Source: Calliopum simillimum (taxonomy: Eukaryota > Arthropoda > Insecta > Diptera > Lauxaniidae). From it: DNA of 64,000 nt. The notes beneath the pieces were generated by a model. It saw only the letters and a program-made list of their open reading frames with translations, was not told the origin of the DNA and made no database searches. Below, one piece after another: positions 32,412 to 44,259 of the stretch (the stretch's first letter is position 1; every line of letters begins with the position of its first letter). The stretch is from assembly GCA_951812925.1 (NCBI GenBank), contig OX638370.1, positions 33,971,948 through 34,035,947 on the forward strand, given 5' to 3'. Both the position numbers and the translations under genes were made by a program.

Positions 32412-34292
32412 CACGGTGGTTTTTAAAAAATTTCAACTTTAGTGTTGGGGACCCTTCTAGTATCAGAATCCGGGAACCGCGAAATCGAACGTCCAGCCGT
32501 TTTTTTTTTTTCGACATTTTAGTTTTTTTAACGATTTTTGAGAATGTCTCGGATTTATATACATATTATGTACACATATATATGTATGTACGTACATATA
32601 TATACTTGTATATGTATATATGTGTAATATATATATATGTATATATATATACATACATGCATACATATATATAAAAGGTATCGTTTCCGCACCATTTATT
32701 TTAAAAAAAAATCGGTTTTTTCGTATATAAAAAAACACAAACAAAAACCGGATACAGCAATAGTCACTCCAGATGTGATTTTTGATGCTTAATCCGAATC
32801 CGGTCTTAAAATTGCTCTATTACTTCTGGACTTTGAGATATCCTTACATAAATGTTTAAAGGACACCACTTTTTTTCCTATTTTTGAAGTTATATAACAA
32901 GATAAGATAATATTATGCCGTAAAATCTGGTATGACAGTTTATAGCCCTAGCTTTTTCCTTGAAAACTCAATCAAACCGATAACGATATCTTTTTTTTTG
33001 TCGGAGATATCTTTACCTAAAAAGTTAAAAAAGTGCAAAAACACGATTTTTGGCTATATTGGATGTTATATGCAGGACACACAACATTTTTTTGTGAGTT
33101 TCTATTACCAGAAGCATTTGGTGCTTTTTTTTGGCTTTAAATTGAGCTATCAAATGTTTATCTGCAATATTTCTCTGCAAAGTTATGTTAACTTTAAAAT
33201 CACACCATGAAACTTAAAGCGAAAAATCTCGGTTTTCGGCTATATTTGAGGTTGTATACAGTACGGACGAAATTCGTCTGCTCTTTTTTACCAATCGACA
33301 CATTTAAAACCATTCTTTATCTTCAAAATGAGCTAACAAGTGGTCTCTTGTAATTGTTTTCTAAAAAGTTATGACTATTTTAAGACGACATGTTGCAGCA
33401 ATACGTATATAAGAAATACTCGTACACTATATTTTAGTGGCACCCCTGTGAGTTTGCACTTCATAATGTAATTTTTAAATGGTCATAACTTTGTAGAGGA
33501 ATATTGCAGATGAACATTTAATAGCTCAATTGAAAGCCAAAAGAAAGTACTAAATGTCTCTGGTAATAGAAATTCACAGAAGAATTTTGTGTGTCCTGCA
33601 TATAACATCCAATATAGCCAAAAATCGTGTTTTTGCACTTTTTTAACTTTTCAGGTAAAGATATCTCCGACAAAAAAAAAGATATCGTTATCGGTTTGAT
33701 TGAGTTTTCAAGAAAAAAACTAGGGCTATTAACTGTCATACCAGATTTTACGGCATAATATTATCTTATCTTGTTATATAACTTCAAAAATAGGAAAAAA
33801 AGTGGTGTCCTTTATACATATATGTAGGGATATCTCAAAGTCCAGAAGTAATAGAGCAATTCTAAGACCGGATTCGGATTAAGCATCAAAAATCACATCT
33901 GGAGTGACTATTGCTGTATCCGGTTTTTGTTTGTGTTTTTTTATATACGAAAAAACCGATTTTTTTTAAAAATAAATGGTGCGGAAACGATACCTTTTAT
34001 ATGTATGTATGCATGTATGTATATATATATACATGTATATATATTACACATATATACATATACAAGTATATATATGTACGTACATATATATATATGTGTA
34101 CATAATATGTATATAAATCCGAGACATTCTCAAAAATCGTTAAAAAAACTAAAATGTCGAAAAAAAAAAAACGGCTGGACGTTCGATTTCGCGGTTCCCG
34201 GATTCTGATACTAGAAGGGTCTCCCAACACTATCCCCGAAAAAAATCGCGGGTGGTATTTCAAAAAGTTGAAATTTTTTAAAAACCACCGTG
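32412..34292. mobile_element. CAC-ended giant palindrome with 4-bp duplication
   Basis: CACGGTGGTTTTTAAAAAAT at 32412 and its mirror ending at 34292; ATAT outside both ends (32408-32411, 34293-34296). Arms of about 900 bp are close to perfect and include CGAACGTCCAGCCG, a TATATG/CATATA microsatellite and GATATCTCCGACAAAAAAAA, meeting near 33390. The TIR start CACGGTG is shared with the palindrome at 46318. CAC ends and 4-bp duplications recall Chapaev elements. Open frames occur in mirror-image pairs and are not genes. Confidence 0.85.
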
Positions 34293-34297
34293 ATATA

Positions 34298-35067
34298 TGA
34301 AGCACTTCACGCCAACTGTACCAGCTCAAAATTTCAAATCAAATTTCACTCAAATTTGGCAATATGGTAAATCCGGTGTGCCAGAACAACAATCCATTTG
34401 TTGTTAAAATACAGGGTGTTGAAGTTGGGGTTTTTAGTAATTTTCATGAAAAAGGTGTTTATTTTTTTTAATTTTTAGCTTACACTAAACTGTGTAAATT
34501 GATAAATCTATGTCACTAGTCCATTTATTTTGAAGTGTTCTTTTTATAAAAAAATATTTCTTGTCAAAAAAAATTTTTTTTCACCAAAATTTTTTATACT
34601 TAAATATACTGAATTTTTTTTAAAAAAAATTCCCCTTAAATTTTTTTTAAAAGTACTTTGAACTAAAGCATAATTTCTAAGCTTTAAAATGATGTATGAC
34701 TCAAGATGGGATTCGGACGCTACATGGGAGTTTTTGGCTTTTGAACGCCCGCGGCATGCAACTTTCCTCTTGAGTAAAAAGATTTTTGCCTGCCGCGGGC
34801 GTTCAAAAGCCAAAGACTCCCATGTAGCGTCCGATTCCCATTTTGAGTCATACATCATTTTAAAGCTCATAAGTTATGCTTAAATTTAAAGCACTTTTTA
34901 AAAAAATCGGAGGGGGTTTTTTTAAAAAAAAATTCAAAAGTAATACGCCAACTTCTAATTTAACAGCAGATGGTACTAGGACCAAATCCTTCCGGATTGT
35001 TGTTCTTGCAAACTGGTTCTACCATATTGCCAATTTTGAGCTGGTACACTTGGCGTGGAGTGCTTCT
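34298..35067. mobile_element. TA-flanked hairpin element, TGAAGCACTTC ends
   Basis: Same family as 24245-24748: TGAAGCACTTCACGCC at the left and GGCGTGGAGTGCTTC at the right, TA outside (34296-34297, 35068-35069). It abuts the preceding palindrome directly. The centre is a separate strong hairpin (34686-34866). Confidence 0.75.
34686..34866. repeat. Strong hairpin, about 75-bp arms
   Basis: AAAATGATGTATGACTCAAG, GGACGCTACATGGGAG and GGCTTTTGAACGCCCGCGGC on the left are matched by their complements on the right, around a loop with CCTCTTGAGTAAAAAG. The loop text recurs in the foldback at 18898-20175. Confidence 0.85.
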
Positions 35068-35069
35068 TA

Positions 35070-37244
35070 AAGGTATATTAACAACAACAAAATGGTCACA
35101 CCGTGCTGAAAAAGGATAAAGCTCAAAGAGAAAGACAAAAAGTATAGCACTGATTTTATGTTTTTTGTTTTGTTTATATTTCGCTTGAATTATACCAGGG
35201 ATGATAAAAAAGCTTTTCTATTTTGTTCCAAATAGCAAAAAAAAGAACTAAAAGTGTCCAAAAAGTACCAACTGAAATTTGACAGATATTTTAATTCCTA
35301 ATGTGAAGGTGAGTAAAATATATTTTATAGTTAAATTTTACAGTCTTTTTTGGAGATTTGAAATGACCGAAACTGACCAGTTTTAACAGTCCATAACCAT
35401 TATTGGCATTTCAAAATTAGTCTTATATCAATTTTTACTATGGAACTACTCATATTAAAATAATTTTGAATAGCAGTTAATCTGAAAAAACAGTAACTCC
35501 ATTTTTTACTGTTAAACAATTGAGAAAACTGTGAATCATATTTAATTGAAAACATTTTTTTATAAAATATCTCAAAAAATTCTGAAAAAATGCCAGCGTA
35601 TTTTTTGGACAATTCTAAGCATTTTTTTGCATACACACTTTTTTCGTTTGATGCCTTGCTTTTGAGTAAAAAATCGTCTTTCTGACCGCGTAATGGAAAA
35701 ACGTAAAAAAAAACGATTTTCGGACGCGAATATTATCTATACCCCCAAAAAAAATTTTAAATTTTCAAACGCCAAAATTTTTATAAGAACATAGTCTATA
35801 TTTCTAAAGCAATATAAGTATGTATGTATGTACTTTATGTGTCCCGTGTCCCACATTTAATTTTAATGATGCAATTAACGTGCCAATTTCATTAATTGCA
35901 TATATAAATTCACAAAAAGCATTCTGCCATATATTAAACTTCAACCTGAGCAATAAGTTCCAAAGCAAAACCCAGAAAAAAAAAGTATAATTTTAATTAA
36001 CTCCGCACAGGTAATTTATTTATTTACAACCGATTTTTGTTGAATGCGCCACGCTTTGCGCTTTTTTGCGGTTAATTCCCATTTTGGTCTTTAGCTCAAA
36101 GCGACAGCAATACACACATAAACACACACACAAAAATTCTTTACTACCAAAAGTAGCGCAAACAATTGTCAAAAGAGCCAGTGTTGCCTGTTTACTGAAA
36201 ACTTTTTTCTGCGCTTTTTTCTCTGCTTTTTTGCCTTTTGTCCCCCAAAGCTGTGTGTTTTGCTGCTGCTGCTGCCACTCTTGTGAAAATGTCGCTCAAA
36301 GCGAATTTTTATAAACGCGAGCGCACATTGAAAGTTGACAAGAGAAAAACAACAACAACAGCAACAAAATGCAATTGGCAGCAACACAACAACAACAACA
36401 ACAACAGCAACAAAAAGAGCAAACATCAAGGCTTCTTTTAAACTTTTATTCACACCAGTGAATACCAAAGTGGTACCTTACAGCGGTTTATTTTGTAGGG
36501 TTTTTTTCCTTCTTTCTGTCGTTCATTTGCTCAACTTCATTTCGAGAGAAAGAAAATGCGGTAAAAGTGAATTGGCAGCACTGTGTAACTGTGTGGTAAA
36601 TGCCACAAATGAAAAAGATCGAGCACATCGAAGAGTACGCACGACGAACATTTCAATGTTTGACAAAAACTGCTAAGCTTTGTACACAAACGGTTAAGCA
36701 AACAACAAAGTGAATTCAAAAAAAAAAAACAATCGACTTTAAACTTATGATTCAGCTAATGTGCAACATGCGGCTTAAAAGTAACGCGTTAGTAGAAGAA
36801 ATAGAGCAGAAAGTGCTCAAAAGCACAAAGTGTTTGACATGTGAGGGCTACCTGCATAGCTTGTATGGCAAACCGGGGCACATTTATATTTGGGGCACAT
36901 TCGCCTTGGCAGGTTTTACATAGAAAAGCGCTGTGTAGATCCAAAATTTCAACGACAAGAACACTCTCTCTTACGCGGAGAAAAATCAGTACCATAATTT
37001 TTACTCAACTCGGGTATTAAAAAAATTAAAGCAATTAGCATTAAATTCCAAACAAAAATTACCTTACCTTATATAACAATATTTACTTTATAATTCAAGT
37101 AAAACTTTTGCTTATTATACAAATATTATATCTCTTTAGAATATAGGTAAGTGGTTGTTGTAGCGACTCGAACGCCAGATCTGTAAATCAGAGAAACAAT
37201 CATTCCTTTCGTCTAAGTTGTTGGGATTTAATGGAAAATGAAAA
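35070..37244. other. Mostly non-repetitive segment, possible regulatory or untranslated DNA
   Basis: Less repeat-like than its surroundings. Features seen: GATTCTAAGCATTTTTTTGC near 35610, an ACACACA tract (36112-36133), GCTGCTGCTGCC (36264) and CAACAACAACAGCAAC tracts (36344-36412) typical of fly 5' exons and enhancers. An open frame of 113 codons (36335-36676) depends on the CAA tract and has no domain. At 37140-37200 lies a tRNA-like stretch. I cannot assign a gene. Confidence 0.35.
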
Positions 37245-37249
37245 CAGTT

Positions 37250-38520
37250 TGAGCTTAGTCCGGAAGGCCTAAAAACGGGGCAACCTCTACTGGGCGGGAC
37301 CATAGGTCAGACTTTGTGAGGTTGGTTGGACGGGAAGGACAGTTAAAATGGTGTAAACTGTCATGCGGACTTCCACTGCATAATGGGCACCGACCCGCGA
37401 CTCCCTAGAGATCCGAGCTCTGTAGCTCATCAAGAAGAGCGAGTAACCCGAACGAAGTTGAGCTTATGTGCACCTTGCCTCCCTGGATAGTGATTTTTCG
37501 CTGTGGTGCATTGATGGAGGGCGGCTATTAAGCACTTTATTAAGTGCCATCAATTCAATAGCCGTACTTGCAAGGTGCCGGTGTAGATCATTTAGGGCCC
37601 GCGTATAGGTTCAGGGTCCCAAGAATCAGACAAGAATTCCCGAATGGCTTTCTTACCGGAAGTCTATCCTAATACACCTGCGCGGTGTTGGCTTACTGAC
37701 CACCCGATAGAACGGATGGTCAGAATTTTGGCAGATCAGCAGGAACTGCTGTGTAATTAGGGTGTTATATGATCTGACCCTTAGCAGCCCAGTCTCATCA
37801 TGCAGATGGTATCAGGGTACCTACTACACGCCTCAGTTGGGGTATCGTCATTGAGCGTAATAAAGCCCGCAGATTCGATTTGGTTGACGATATTAGTACC
37901 GCGGGTATCGTTACCAAGAGACGAATACCAAAGTTCATGGTTTGCAATGAAATCACCAAGGACCATATGAACATAAAATTGAAGCAAGTGTTCAATGCAA
38001 GGGTGGAAGCTAGCCCCAAGGCTATTTACAGAGAGCAATCGCTATACACTCCAGATGAGCATCTGGGGTGGGGAGTGCTTGGATAGTGACTGGCCTGTAA
38101 GAGACACAATTCTTAAGGATGAAGGCTAGACTGCCTTCACCTCTATTTGGTGTAAACCGTCCGTAAGGTCGCATGAGCTCGAGAGCTTTATCTCCTGGAT
38201 TGCCGCAACCAGGATGTCATTGCGTGCCATCTAGTCCGTTATTTCTACTATTTTATTCCTCAGGCCATTGCAATTCCAGTGCAGAACCTTGAATGCCTGG
38301 ATTGGGGATGTTGGAAGGAGTGAGGTGATAGGCACGGACGGATTGCGAAGCTTGGATAGGATAACTGCTAGTTGTTGCACAACAACTATCCAACCAGAAA
38401 GATGTGTAGCCTTGACGACTAGACAGCCCAGAACAGGGAGTTAAGTGGCACCAGTTGAGGCAATTATTACAACGGACAGTCGCAGACCCTTTACGAATTT
38501 GGCCCCTGCATATAGGGCAG
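37250..38520 (-). pseudogene. Jockey-type LINE, internally deleted: zinc finger, endonuclease, then C-terminus
   Basis: Reading the minus strand: CPICRGQIRKGSATVRCNNC then LNWCHLTPC (PHD-like Cys/His finger, about 38520-38415). Next an APE-type endonuclease beginning FKVLHWNCNGLRNKIVEI (about 38296), MARNDILVAAIQEIKLSSS, and VLGDFIANHELWYSSLGND with NQIESAGFITLNDDTPT (37781-38038). The text then jumps to a LINE C-terminus, LNSRPPSMHHSEKSLSREAR and AQLRSGYSLFLMSYRARISR (about 37590-37390), then VLPVQPTSQSLTYGP. The whole reverse transcriptase is missing between them. Several frameshifts and stops. Base composition is clearly richer in GC than the flanks. Confidence 0.8.
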
Positions 38521-39640
38521 GTCTAAATTCAGGTCAGATCGCGTCGAATCAGGTCAAGTCAAGTAAAGTCAGGTCAAGACTATGGTAAGTGGATGAATAG
38601 TAAAGTAGTTCTATATCAGAGATGTTATAGTTTAGCGCCGACAGAGACTCGTCTGGACGAGTCGGATTAGACTATTTAAATCAAGTTATGTTTTGTTCTC
38701 TTTAATATGAATATTTTTATGTACACAAAGTTTGAAACAGTACGAATAAACAAAATAGATACTACGTATATAGTTTAAAGATCTTTTTGATTGAAAACAT
38801 TAAATTTTTACATTTTAAAGTTTAAAGTTTGCAGGATATAGATCGCTCAGTGCTTATTTTCATTCTAGTTCCACTTTCTTATTTTTCTTCTTATTTTTTT
38901 AACATATTTACGTATTTTGAGGGAATAATTTAAGAATATGTATGTTAGATTTATGTTAAAGAATTTTCTGTCTTAGATGAAAGCAGATTGAGTTAACTTT
39001 TCTTTTCTGTATTTAAGTTGATTTGCTCGGACAAAATCTCAATGGCACTTGATTTCGGTTTTGACATTTTAGAAAAACCAAAGCATGAAATCGTCCTTGA
39101 TGATGATTCCAAAACAACATCAAGCAACATTAAGTGGCATTGCAAAAAGGTATCACGAATGATAAAACAAATCAAAAAATAAAACGCAAAAAAGAATTCA
39201 CAACTGTTCCGTTTGCTTAACAAGAAATTGGCTTAGAATGACTGACTGAAATGTTGCCACTTTAAACTTCACTTCTTTTAACTGGCATTGATTTCTCGAA
39301 AAATTGCCTAACATTGTGGTATTCGTAAGTTTGTTCTTACTGCGATATACTCTTTTAGCTAGAGTGTAAGAATATTAGATAAATGATTTCAACAGTTGAA
39401 GTGGAGATGTTAAAATCTTTTTTTCCTGCGATTGAGAGTTGTAGCAACCGTGAGGTCCTCGGTTCAACTCCGGCCCAGATCTAACACAAAAATTTTTCAA
39501 TTTGCAATTTTTCAATTATAATTAATTTAGTAAAATAAAAATAATTATAATTACATCAAAAAAAATAATAGTCTGATGGAGACTTGTGGCAAAAGACGTA
39601 AAATTTCTATTAAAAATTAATTTTTAAAATATTTTTATTG
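38521..39640. other. Gene-free stretch with AGGTCAAGTC repeats and tRNA-like block
   Basis: 38525-38580 has tandem AGGTCAAGTC/AGGTCAGATC variants. 39430-39482 has GTAGCAACCGTGAGGTCCTC followed by GGTTCAACTCCGGCCC, which resembles a tRNA T-arm with B box, then AT-rich sequence. An open frame at 38993-39223 (-) has no domain. Confidence 0.35.
39431..39482 (+). other. tRNA-like B-box segment (possible SINE piece)
   Basis: GGTTCAACTCCGGCCC matches the T-arm/B-box pattern GGTTCRANYCC. No complete cloverleaf can be drawn upstream. Similar blocks are at 37150-37200 (-), 51700 and 51900 (-), 53340-53371 (+) and 53512-53580 (-), each next to AT-rich sequence, so they look like parts of one or more Pol III-derived repeats rather than tRNA genes. 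Confidence 0.3.
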
Positions 39641-40506
39641 TCATACAAAAAGCATCCATGCGCTTCGAAAGATCATTTCTGGATGCGAGAGCGATGCGCA
39701 TCCAAAGAGCATTGCTGGTAGCGAGAACGAAGCGCTTCCTTCCAGTGACATGCCAATGTTAATTTCAGCGCTTTTGGATTCGAGAGAGATGCGCTTCACT
39801 GCTCATTTAGAGTGCTTCAGAAGCGCTATTGATGCCTTCCATTCCCCATTGGGCATAATGAATGTTTGAATGTATGTATGTGTAAATATAAATTATAAAA
39901 CAGTAAAACATCGATAGTTATAATTACAGTACAATGTTGATAATAGGAACTATATATAATTACAATAATAAATAAACAGATGTTAACTAGCGATAACCAA
40001 TATAATACAATATTACCACAAAACAATGTTGGGTCTTATGATATTTAGGAAAGAAAAGAAGCTCGAAAGAAAGTCGCACATAATTTGAGTTCTCGAAAGT
40101 ATTTATTTTTTGAAAGCACACATTTTCGCAGATTTCAATATGTCTCAACATTTTTCGAATATTTTCCAAAATTTTAAACTTCCCAACGGGAAACGGAAGC
40201 GCATTGAAAAGACTTCAGCTGCGCTTCTAGGGAAGCAAGAAGCTGCTTCTAGTGCTATTCTCACTGCTTATCTTTTTTAACACAGCATGTCCTAGCGGAG
40301 ATGCACATGAAATACGTTCCGTGGAAGATTTTCAAAATTTTAAGTTCCATTTCACAAAAATTACTTCTTTTCTGTAACTTTTGGCAGATTTATTAACTTT
40401 TATAAGCAATAAAAAAAAAATAGAATTTGAAAAATTTTGTAAACTACCAGAGATGTGCTTCTATTGCGCTCTTTTTGGAAGCAGCTTCATTTCTTCTCGT
40501 TGGGTT
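39641..40506. repeat. AAGCGCTTC-rich repeat with CCCAACGGG-type ends
   Basis: Many copies of GCGCTTC/GAAGCGC (39656, 39750, 39788, 39815, 40195, 40225). A sub-element from CCCAACGGGAAACGGAAGC (about 40182) to CTTCTCGTTGGG (about 40506) has inverted ends resembling those of 50980-52032. No target duplication was found here and no protein. Confidence 0.5.
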
Positions 40507-43500
40507 TAGACATTTTCGAAAAAATTATAAATCAATAATCGAAATTCCGCTTTAATCTGAACATATTCAACATTTGAAATTTGTAAAGCGTAAAGCTGCA
40601 ATACGTACAAAAACCGTAATTGTAAGCCAAAGTTGGAATTTTGTGAAAAAGTGATAAATTAATTATTTTGTATTTTGCGCTATAAACAAAAAATTTTTTA
40701 AAAATAGTTCTTAAGCACCATAAGAATTAAAAAAATTATGAGATGCAGCTATTTATGTGTGCTATAAGAAAAATAATTAATTTGACAAAATAACTTTTTA
40801 GCTTTCCCCTCACTCGCCTCAAACCGTACCGTGCCTGTAGGCCGTCTTGGGAAACAAAGCATAAAAAGTTGTAACGGTCACTATACATTTTTTTTCGTGC
40901 TATTTGGATTTTTTTACAAATTTTCACTAAAACCTTGTTTACCACGAATCATAAGTCGTATCTTTACCGGTATATAATAACAAATTACACATATGGTGCT
41001 TAAAATGTTTGATTTGGAGGAATTTTCGTATGCCATCTAGGTATACCTGGAGGTCTAGATGGAGTGCGTTCTCGATCACGGATATCCCCATTTTCCAAGC
41101 ACTCTTAGATATGAAAGACCAATGTAAAACAAAATAAAATTTTTTTAACAGCAATTTGTAGCTCCGTTGATCGGATAGATTTACCAATAACTATTTGAAC
41201 ATATAACAAGGCCATTCGACGGACACCTACGTATGTTAGAGTGAAACCTTTCTTTGATTAAAAAGATATTCATTCTATAGTTTCCCGTTTCGATCGAACA
41301 GCAAGAAAATATATTAGGATTCCATGTTTAAATGTTATTCATGAGAATAAACGTCAAATGGTTCGGGCAAATCAGGCGATACAAATATTTTTAGAAGATT
41401 TCGAAATATTTCAGTCGCCTATTGCACCAATTAGATTGATCGATAAATTAACGATAAAAGCACTACCAAGCCCATGCTCTTTGATCACAATTAGAGTCTT
41501 ATTTTTTTAGGTTAAGCTTTGGTAGACGTTTTGGAGATAGAAACTTCTGTCTCTTCTGTTATGAAAGAATGTTGTCTTCACGGCAAAGGCTGCAAATGGA
41601 ATCCCCGGAGATAGTCCCATGTCTTATACAGACGAACCAGCAACACAGAAAACTGATATAAAGAATTTTAATCACCTTTACTAAGGGTTCAGGTTCATTT
41701 AAGAATATGGATATGACACAAGCTACCTGTCCTAGAGGTGCCTGAAGAAAGTCGATGCAAAACCGTAGTTTTTGCACGTAAATTTTTAATGTTGAGTTAT
41801 ATACGGAGTGCCAATATCCTGATTACACATCTGAAGCACAATTTGAATGCAGAAAAAGTAATATACAAGTAGCCCAACGAATATATTTACCTCCCGGAGC
41901 GAACTTCGTGTGACCAACAAAAAAAAAACACAATACCTATGAATCAAAAACTCAATTTGCGGTCGCCCTGAAAGTTTCCACCTCCTTGAGCGTGCCGCCT
42001 GGTGTGGTGGCCCCCATCGACCCCCTAGTTACGCCAGTTCATACATAAATAGTGCCCCTCGTCAATTGGAATGATATTTTTGAATTCGTGACAAAAAAAT
42101 AACATTTTGATCATATATACGGGGATATTTTTATTCACCGATGCTTAAAAATAGTTATTGCATTTAATCAGCTGAAGTTGTTAATCGTAACTTACGTTTA
42201 CTTAATTTTTATATTCGATTTTTGAAGTACATACAAAGATTTCATATAAGTCATTTAATATTTTTTTGGCTTTCTTGCCCAAGGCGGCCTCTAGGCATGC
42301 CACCTTCTACACCCCCTACCTCGATTCCTAACCATCCAAAAAATTTCTTCTTGAACAAACATTGTTTTTACAACCCAAAACTACCTCCTGTAATTTTTTT
42401 AGCTAAAAAAAATTTGGAACTAGAGGGTTAATGATTTCATGGTTTCAGATTTTAACAGGTATATTAAACTATACAAGCTATTTTGATGAAAATCAGTGGA
42501 TAGACGGCAAACATAAATAAAATAGACTGGTCGAAAAAAAGATGAAATCAGATAAGTGACACGCCCACTTTTTGGCGTGTCAAATTATCCAATCGTTAAA
42601 AAGTGGGCATGACACTTATCTGATTTCGTCTACTTAACGCCTGGCGTCTAACCTAAATGCCAACAAATGTTACCCATATGCATTTGCCAATATTTTATTC
42701 ATGTTAATTTTAAAAACGACGAAATAGAATAGAAATCATTTTTTCAGAAAAAAAAAAATCCAATTCTAAAAAGAAAATTGAAAAATTTGCATACAGCAAA
42801 TAAAAAAAAAAAGAGGGGAGATGACGTCCAAATTTGCTGGCTGCTATTGACAACTTCAACGCTTGCAATTGACAAAATGGCATTAAAAATCCGACAATGT
42901 GTCTTTCCATAATATTTATAGCGACACTTTTGCTAAAATGTCCTTAATATTTGCAATGTTTTGGTATTGGCATTTGAAGTGTGTGCGTTTATGTGTGCGT
43001 GTGTGTGTGACAGAGTCGATTTCTTGTAGATTTTTATATTGCGCCAAGAAAACGAGAAAAAAAATTGAATGAAAACTGGATTTGCATTTGGACAGTTTTT
43101 CTTAAGTGAATTGCTACGACAGTATTTGGATTCGAATTGTATTAAATCTCCGTCAGACAAAATAATCAGGGGTTGTGTACCCATAGCGCATAGTGTACAA
43201 ATACAACAAACATATCATGCTGGGGGGGGGCTTAAAATGTGCCGTTGTAGAAATTTATTGTTGCATAAGCATGTGCGTTATATGCGACGCGCACACATAT
43301 GTTAAGTAATTGAAAATATTTAAATTTTTTCGCATTTTTCTATAGCATGGTTTTAGGGTTGTGGGCCATTTGATTTTATACAAATTTATTATGGCGCAAC
43401 GTTGCGTTGACAAATTTATTGCTACTTAAAAGCGTCAGAAAGAGAAATGTTTGTACATTTCAATAGGCATTCCATATAGAGAATTCAAAAGTAATTATGT

Positions 43501-44188
43501 GCACAATATATTTCCCGGAAATGCCTGCATGTTTGAGTTTATGCAAATAAAAGTTTGCTATCTTTTGCTATTTCTCTCGAGACGGCATACATTCATTTGA
43601 CAAAAATTTTGTTTCATCTAACAAATGAGAATACTTGAACAATGCATAATATATATGCCGAAATCTCTAACAATTTGAAGCACTACTTGGTCGACATATT
43701 GCGCAATATATTGCTCTATTTGAAAATCAAATAGCTAAGGCAAATCGTTATGTAGATTAAACATTTCTTCGCATAGAAATTACACTTTTATTTGATTTAT
43801 GCTTATCATAGTCTTCTTTACTTTTTCTACTCTTTTGCTCTCCTTTAAACTTTATAATTGCACATAAAGTTTGTTCGGTAACAATTGAACAGGAAACGGA
43901 AATATGATAGTTTCGCATACATTTTTATCGCTTATTTTGTTCATTGTGTGAGTTATGTGAGTGTGTAATTGCTTGAAAAATTGTGTGTTTGAATGTGTAT
44001 GTGAACGTGAGAGCCTCTGTGAGTACTATGAGTTATTTGCAAAGTTTTTACTTTGATAGTGCTGCAGCAACCAATAACTTACATTTACTGAGGTAATTTA
44101 AGAAAAAATGAAATTTGCTTCTATTAGCTGCAAAATATAATCTAATCAAAGCTTCCATCCAATTAAACAAAATCCGAACCAATACAAT
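40507..44188. other. Long gene-free stretch, partly unique
   Basis: Open frames (40939-41187 -, 41559-41777 -, 42710-43305) lack recognisable domains. 42541-42640 is a palindrome built on AAGTGTCATGCCCACTTTTT; 42047-42061 is the lone TIR end shared with 30961. From about 42950 to 44185 the sequence looks unique, with TG-rich microsatellites (42977-43008, 43945-44020). It could be intron or intergenic DNA. Confidence 0.35.
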
Positions 44189-44259
44189 TAAGGAGTGAGA
44201 TTGAAAAAGTCTTAAAACACATTTTACCTAATAATTTTTTTTGGGTGTAAAATTTAAAA

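Noticed and set aside
32463..34329. Several 64-110 codon frames rich in Tyr/Ile
   Set aside because: They appear as mirror-image pairs in the arms of one palindrome and consist of TATATG microsatellite and non-coding arm sequence.
36335..36676. 113-codon frame with Gln/Thr runs
   Set aside because: Driven by CAA/CAG tracts; no domain, and competing frames are open in the same place. Kept only as a possible untranslated exon region.
37150..37200. Possible tRNA with CTGTAAATC anticodon-like loop
   Set aside because: The order of arms is wrong for a tRNA on either strand; treated as a tRNA-like repeat piece.
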